A DNA stretch of 64,000 nucleotides from the NCBI GenBank assembly GCA_026545225.1, contig CM048848.1, forward strand, positions 44,196,806-44,260,805. The letters run 5' to 3'. A model generated the notes under the pieces. That model did no database searches and was not told where the DNA came from. It was given only the letters and a program-made list of their open reading frames with translations. A program made the position numbers and the translations under genes. This stretch comes from Cornus controversa. Taxonomy: Eukaryota; Streptophyta; Magnoliopsida; Cornales; Cornaceae. Position 1 is the stretch's first letter. Each line of letters opens with the position of its first letter. This document shows, piece by piece, positions 58,512-64,000 of this stretch.

Positions 58512-59630
58512 CAGGGGCGGAGCCAGGGGGGGGGGGCTAGCAGGGGCCATGGCCCCCCCAAAAATTTGAAATTTTTTTTACTAGTATGCCTGTTTTTCAA
58601 AATTAATACATGTATATGCACTACTTGGCCCCTCCAAATTCAATTCTTCATTAGATATTGGGCCTTCAGAAACTCAATACTAATAAATTTCACCAAACCC
58701 AATTCTTCATTGGCCATTGGACCTTTAGAAACTTAATACTAATAAACCCCCCAAACCCAATTCCTCATTGGCTATTGGGCCTTTAGAAACTTAATACTAA
58801 TAAACCCCCCCAAACTCAATTCTTCATTGGCCCTTTAGAAACTCAAGACTTATATATTAGTATATTATGTCAATGTTGTATCCAAAATCTCAATAGTAGA
58901 TACATAGCATGAATATAAACACACCCTCACACTAATCCCTTTTATATCAATTCAGTTCCTAATTTAATTTCAATCTTGTTCCTTGGATTGGGAAATAATT
59001 TTTTATATGGGTTTCGAAAAAAATAAAAAGAAGCGGTTGTACTTTATTTAATAGATAAATACTTATCAAACTAAGCTTATTTTTTTTAGTGTAGTGATTA
59101 GAGACATATGGTATAAAGGACTATTGAATTAGAAGTATTATTTTTGAATTATTCTATTAGTACGATTATACTATTAATTGATAATTAAAAATAATGATAG
59201 ATTGATAGTTGATATGTTAATATGTATGACGTGTTCCAGATTTTGCTTAATTATTAATTTCTGATATTACTACATGAATTTTGTATTTGTTTATAAGTTA
59301 AAAGTCTAATTGTTTAATTGAAAGCTTTTTCAATTTTAGCTTAATCTTTTTCTATCCTGTTAAAAAAGTTTGATAAGAAAATTTATTTAAATAACTAATT
59401 GATAAAATTTTAGGTTAATTGATTACTTTGGAAGCATAGGCCTAAGTCTAGTCAGGCCACTAAAAACTATTGACGCTTTATATATTGTATATATACATTT
59501 ACTCTTATACATTTATATAATACATATATATTATATATATTTTTGTACATAATTATAAAACTATTATTAAACTAATGTAAAAAAAAAAAAATTTGGCCCC
59601 CCCAACACCAGAATCCTGGCTCCGCCCCTG
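58512..59630. mobile_element. hAT-type non-autonomous element, perfect 8-bp TSD
   Basis: Terminal inverted repeats CAGGGGCGGAGCCAGG and CCTGGCTCCGCCCCTG are perfect over 16 bp. CCTCTCTC flanks both sides (58504-58511 and 59631-59638). Of the 1119 bp, 58632-58850 is a four-unit tandem repeat with a period of 59 bp (CAATTCTTCATTGGCC... CTTTAGAAACTTAATACTAA). No transposase frame is visible. Confidence 0.9.
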
Positions 59631-59638
59631 CCTCTCTC

Positions 59639-60271
59639 TATATTATTAATAACTTGAAAGAAGGAGATTCTCAATCTATGGTAGTTTGTCCCTTGTTTTG
59701 TATTGTAAAAGAAACTTTTTGCTGCCACCTAAAAGACTGTTGCATTTGAGTGAATGAATTTTTTTTCCTCTCTATTGTCTTCAACTAATATTATACTTAT
59801 ATATATATATATATGGTTAATATGACTTCAAGAAGAGAGAATATTTTGAAAGTGGGTTATATAACAGTAAATTTTAAAGAGTTAAATTTAGGATAGAAAG
59901 ATTCAATTGAATTTAAGAGAAGTAAATAAAAGAAATAAGGATGCACTAATAATAGGAGAGAAAACTGGTGACTTTCATATATAATTGATGGGTTTGTATG
60001 AATAAGGTTGCACTCAAAGACGAGGATGTGTTTGGATGTGGTGAGGGTTGTTCTGAGGATAGATTTGGATAGAAAGAGAAAGATGATCAATGACAGAGAG
60101 AGTGGTACTAATTGGTTGGAAAAACAGAAAGAGACGACATATTCTAAAAATTTGAAGATATTTTAGTCCAATTTTTTTTATATTTTCAATATCCTACAAA
60201 AACTGAGTCACTTTAATGCTACATCATGAGTCGGTTAAGTGTCGGGTTAAAAAATTCATAACATTACTCAA
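59639..60271. other. AT-rich intergenic, nothing recognised
   Basis: No ORF with a domain, no RNA gene and no transposon ends seen. Confidence 0.5.
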
Positions 60272-60445
60272 AGGATAATGCTACTCAGGCAGAATTTTTA
60301 GACAGAATTCGTAGGCAGAAACATTTACATCCATTAGATGTATGTGGTAGGTCCCACCACATACACTCACCACATGCATTTAATGAATGTAAATATTTCT
60401 GCTTACGAATTCTGCCTAAGAATTTTACCTGAGTAGCATTACCCT
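60272..60445. mobile_element. Near-perfect palindromic MITE, 174 bp
   Basis: Left AGGATAATGCTACTCAGG and, reversed, right AGGGTAATGCTACTCAGG open two arms that match for about 75 bp each (AGAATTCGTAGGCAGAAA, ATTTACATCCATTA). The loop is near GGTCCCACC. It could fold as one long hairpin. A target duplication is not clear. Confidence 0.8.
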
Positions 60446-62643
60446 AACGAGTCAAATGGTCGAGGACAATTCAATTTGACTTCAGGAGTTGAGGGAATGT
60501 TAAGAGTCAAATGTTACCGAAGAGTGTGTTAGGAGTCCGGACATGTACCTTGTTTGGATTGAAAGGATTGTTAATAAAGAAATGAGAAATGAGGGAGAGA
60601 AATAGTTATCTTGTGTTTGTTTCCATCGAAAGAGGAAAACAAAAATAAAAAGAGAGAGAAAGATGTGGAAAGGAACAATATGGGCTATTTATTTTAGTAT
60701 CTGTAGTCTTATTTGCTACATGTTGATTGAGAAGCTGAAATGTTTATTTTTTTTGTGCATGTATATTTTTGACTACCGGATTCATTGATTGTGTTAATAT
60801 ACATGCTTTGGGATATAGTCCTGCACAATGGTATTAAGATTATTCCTTCTTATTTATTGATTTCATATATATTGATTTTTTTGAAAATTTATTTCTTGAT
60901 GGGAAAACGTGAAGTACAATAATATTTCATATATAAGTATTCCTATAAAAAAAAATATTATGTTTGTTAAGTATAAAATTCCATTTATGAATTTATTTTG
61001 GGCAATTATATTTATACGTTTTCCTAAAAAAAAAATAGAAATGTGAAAATTTTTATGAGACTATTTTGGGCATAAAGTACAGCAGTTCAAAATTACTAAA
61101 ATTCACAAAAAAAAAAAAAATCATTTTTATTAAATTGTGTTTGATAATTTCCTAAAAAGACTTGGAAAGATGATAATAAGACATTTTCTAGCTTAAATAA
61201 TCTTATTTGATTTGTTAATGAAAGTAATCTGATAATAGTTCATGTTGATGATTAGAATGGTGAAGGTGGGAATCACCCTCTAACCCTATTGTCTCATCAC
61301 TTGAGCTTGCCAAAAAGTTCAGTGGAGCTATCTGCCATGGACAACTTGTTGCAGTTCCAAGATTATGAACCTTATAAGATTCAACTATTTCTTCTGATTT
61401 CAATGATTATGTTTTGTATTTCGGCTACAATTTTTTCACACTGGCTACAAACATGGCATTGAAATGTCTATTTGGATTTTGTAGTGATAAATTGATGAAG
61501 TCTGATGCAAAACTTGTTCTAGTAGGGTAAATAGATTGGTAGAGGTTTGGGATTTTGAATTCTTAACTCTGTATTATGATTTGTTCTATATTATTATTTT
61601 TAGGAGTGCGCTATTTAGACAAAATTTTGCATCCTATGATAGTAAAAGTTTCTGCCTAGCTCTTCGTCTTAACTGTCATTTTTTATTTTTGTTCTATTTC
61701 ATTCATTCTTACATGTTGTTGAGCTTGGTTTTTGATGACTATCCATGCACTTTAGAGAGAAATGTCAACCTCTATTAATTTTCTTTTCATAATAATTTTA
61801 GATGCACGCCATCTATTTGATGAAAGATATGAAACCAGGAAGAAGAGTGAGTTGTCCTTGTTTTGACTTGTGAAGACAATTGAATGTGAAATTATTTTCA
61901 CAATTTTACCAAACATCAAAAAATAAGATGAGAAAGTTATATTACTTATAATTTTTTTTTACGTATAATCTTTTTATCATGAAAAATGTTTTACTTCAAA
62001 ACAGACGGAGCCTAATTTTCCAAATCATTCGAAGAACTTCTAATGCCACATCTAGTTACAGAAAACACAATGGAAAAGAAAACTCAAATTGTAATGGTTA
62101 GATTTTTATGATGGGTTCAATAATAAAAAAGCTTCAACAAATATTCTACCAAACAGACAAAAATAACTTTTTGATATTAAAAACTCTTATAAAATCCAGT
62201 TCCAAACATTAACTTATAAGCCAAATAGAAGTGAGCTATAACTTGTTATTGTGACGTCCCACCTCACCTAGGAGGAGAACTTTTATGTGTGGGCATCCCC
62301 TAACAATAATTTCGAGAAAAATTGTGAGCACGAAAGAAGAGAGTGAAAAGCATAATACACGGTGTATCAAAGCCAAATCCCAATTGTATTTAAAGTTGTG
62401 ATGGTCGATGGGTTAATGGGCGTGAACCCATTAGAAATTCACAGTTAAGCTAGCTTACGCGTTTTAAAGTATCTATTTCGGGAAATTAAAAAGCCAACAA
62501 CAAACAAGTGACCCTCATCTTCAACGATGTTCTATAAAATCTTTCTAAATTTAATTTCAGAGCACCATCTATGGTCACAATAAAATTTACAGCACCATGT
62601 GACATATCCCACAAAATATCATTGACAATCTGATTGGTTACAT
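60446..62643. other. AT-rich intergenic, nothing recognised
   Basis: No gene supported. The 62-codon minus-strand frame at 61215-61403 and the 80-codon plus frame at 61536-61778 have no known domain. The stretch 62240-62480 is less AT-rich and repeat-like. Confidence 0.45.
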
Positions 62644-64000
62644 ATGAATAAAGAGGCATTTTGGAATAAGGGAGAAGACACTCTCTCTTCCTCCTTCCCT
62701 CCCCCCCAACACCCTCCACTGACCATTCCTAAACCTTTTTCAGTTGCATCACCTAGCCACCCAACCACCCATCTTCCTCCTATTGCACCTCTCCCTTCCC
62801 CTCCCTCTCCACCATCCTCTTTTCTTCCTCATCTTCTTCTTCAAGTCCATCACCCACCATTGCCACCATTACTCCATAGACCTCCTAACCACTTCCCTCT
62901 ATCAACATCCCAACCACTACATATATTACCAAGAAGAACCTCGTCAATACCAAAAAAGTCAAAATTACAAAACTCTCCAGCCAAGCATCGTACCAACAAT
63001 AAGAAGTTGAAGAACCTCACCCATAACCTCAAAACTCCAATCCTTGCCCGTAACCACAAACCTCTACTTCCTCCACCACCACCACAAACTACTTCTTGTC
63101 CCGCAAAGCCACCACTGGCCTCATCTCAGACCACTACCTTCACGAACTGTAAATCTGACAACATTGCAAAAAATCACAGGTTGGATGAAAGATCTAAAGA
63201 GTCAATTGAACTTCTCACTTCAAGTCAAGTAGAGGTCAGATATCTTTCAGATGGCCTTGATGTTTCCGATATGGACATATCTAAGGCTGACCTCATTGAA
63301 TGGGTGGGATGGCTTAATGATCTTCTTGGTAAAGCTAACAAGAGGCAAGAAGTAATGCAACTCACCATTTCTAAGCTTTAAGCTAGACTTGCTGCCTACA
63401 ACTCAGGTGAGGTATTCGAGGACTCACCCACTATGGTACAGTACTCTCTACAGTCCCATCTCTAGGACACTGTATAAGAACCAAATTCAAATTTCAATGT
63501 GAACATTTGTTCACCCCATGGTTTGTCCCCTCAGAACTTTCCACCAACTTCTCTACCATCACCTATTGTCTTTCACCACTCTGGCAACTGCACTATTCCC
63601 CATGTACTTACTTCTGAAACCTATCCTAATCCTACTACTTTTTTAGGCCATCCTCTTATAAAAAAATAGCCCAACCACTCCATTGACCATACCCACCAAT
63701 TAACAAACCTGACAACTTCTCATATGACTTTTTATCTCCTATCACCACTACCATCCAAGACCCTATCGATCATGAACAACCCTTTGCCAACAGTTCTGAG
63801 CCTACCAAAACCATCCTAAATAAGAAACGTTGGTCAACTATTGAAAAACCTCTGATGGCATGGAGGAGCCATTCATTGATCCTCCTCTTGAGGTTGTGGA
63901 GGAAGGTTGGGAGCTTATGAAGTCTTGCATTGTGGGTTTCTTTGCCAACAAAAGACTCCCATTTGGGTTGGTTAAGTCTGTGGCTACTAAACTTTGATTG
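62644..64000 (+). pseudogene. Decayed LINE-type ORF1 with Pro-rich N-terminus, runs off the window
   Basis: A 245-codon frame (62644-63381) starts with a Pro/Ser-rich region (residues about 18-90) and a basic stretch (about 100-145), with no catalytic domain. After several stops, a second frame from 63860 reads EEGWELMKSCIVGFFANKRL then PFGLVKSVATKL, the opening of a DUF4283-type domain as in plant LINE ORF1 proteins. It then hits TGA at 63995 where the family has Trp. The rest lies beyond the window. Joining the Pro-rich frame to this element is inference; it could be a separate low-complexity ORF. Confidence 0.55.

Noticed and set aside
1..64000. tRNA or rRNA genes
   Set aside because: I saw no sequence with a full cloverleaf and both internal promoter boxes; the tRNA-like hits are retroelement primer sites and a SINE.

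Overview
The window is nuclear DNA of a flowering plant, probably a eudicot. It is AT-rich, has spliced genes with GT-AG introns, and is dominated by plant-type transposons: Ty1/copia including a Sirevirus, Ty3/gypsy, LINE ORF1 pieces, an Au-like SINE, and MITEs of Mutator, hAT and Stowaway type. I cannot name the species. Only two host genes look intact.

1-6465: tail of a decayed copia element with its 3' LTR, a 743-bp Mutator-type MITE with a perfect 9-bp target duplication, a decayed LINE ORF1 (DUF4283-like), a dispersed hAT-like repeat and a long inverted-repeat MITE. 6466-21598: a Makorin C3H/RING E3 ligase gene rebuilt here from six coding exons (364 aa). Its 1.1-kb CDS is spread over 15.1 kb because introns 1 and 4 are each nearly 6 kb and hold repeats. 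21624-23520: possible spliced 3' UTR. 23521-28740: AT-rich intergenic DNA with several MITEs and a small island of ABRE/G-box motifs. 28858-29337: an intronless A20/AN1 stress-associated protein gene of SAP5 type.

29338-38441: AT-rich DNA, a 60-bp minisatellite, a truncated RBR-type RING gene piece, a probable chromovirus-type LTR and a cluster of short palindromes. 38442-47903: a complete, very young Sirevirus (ACTTC target duplication, LTRs differing by three substitutions and one 22-bp unit). Its pol and envelope-like ORFs are intact but its gag is deleted and frameshifted. 47904-53300: an old copia LTR and a truncated Ty3/gypsy element, both on the minus strand, with flanking duplications. 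53300-62640: hAT MITEs with perfect 8-bp target duplications, a Mutator-like inverted-repeat element carrying a minisatellite, a LINE fragment, and a roughly 4-kb inverted-repeat structure. 62644-64000: the start of another decayed LINE ORF1 running off the window.

The two host genes do not form an operon or an obvious pathway, although both encode zinc-finger proteins linked to ubiquitin. The most interesting part is the Sirevirus. A palindromic motif family tiles its LTR U3 and appears again, with a TATA box, directly upstream of the envelope-like ORF.
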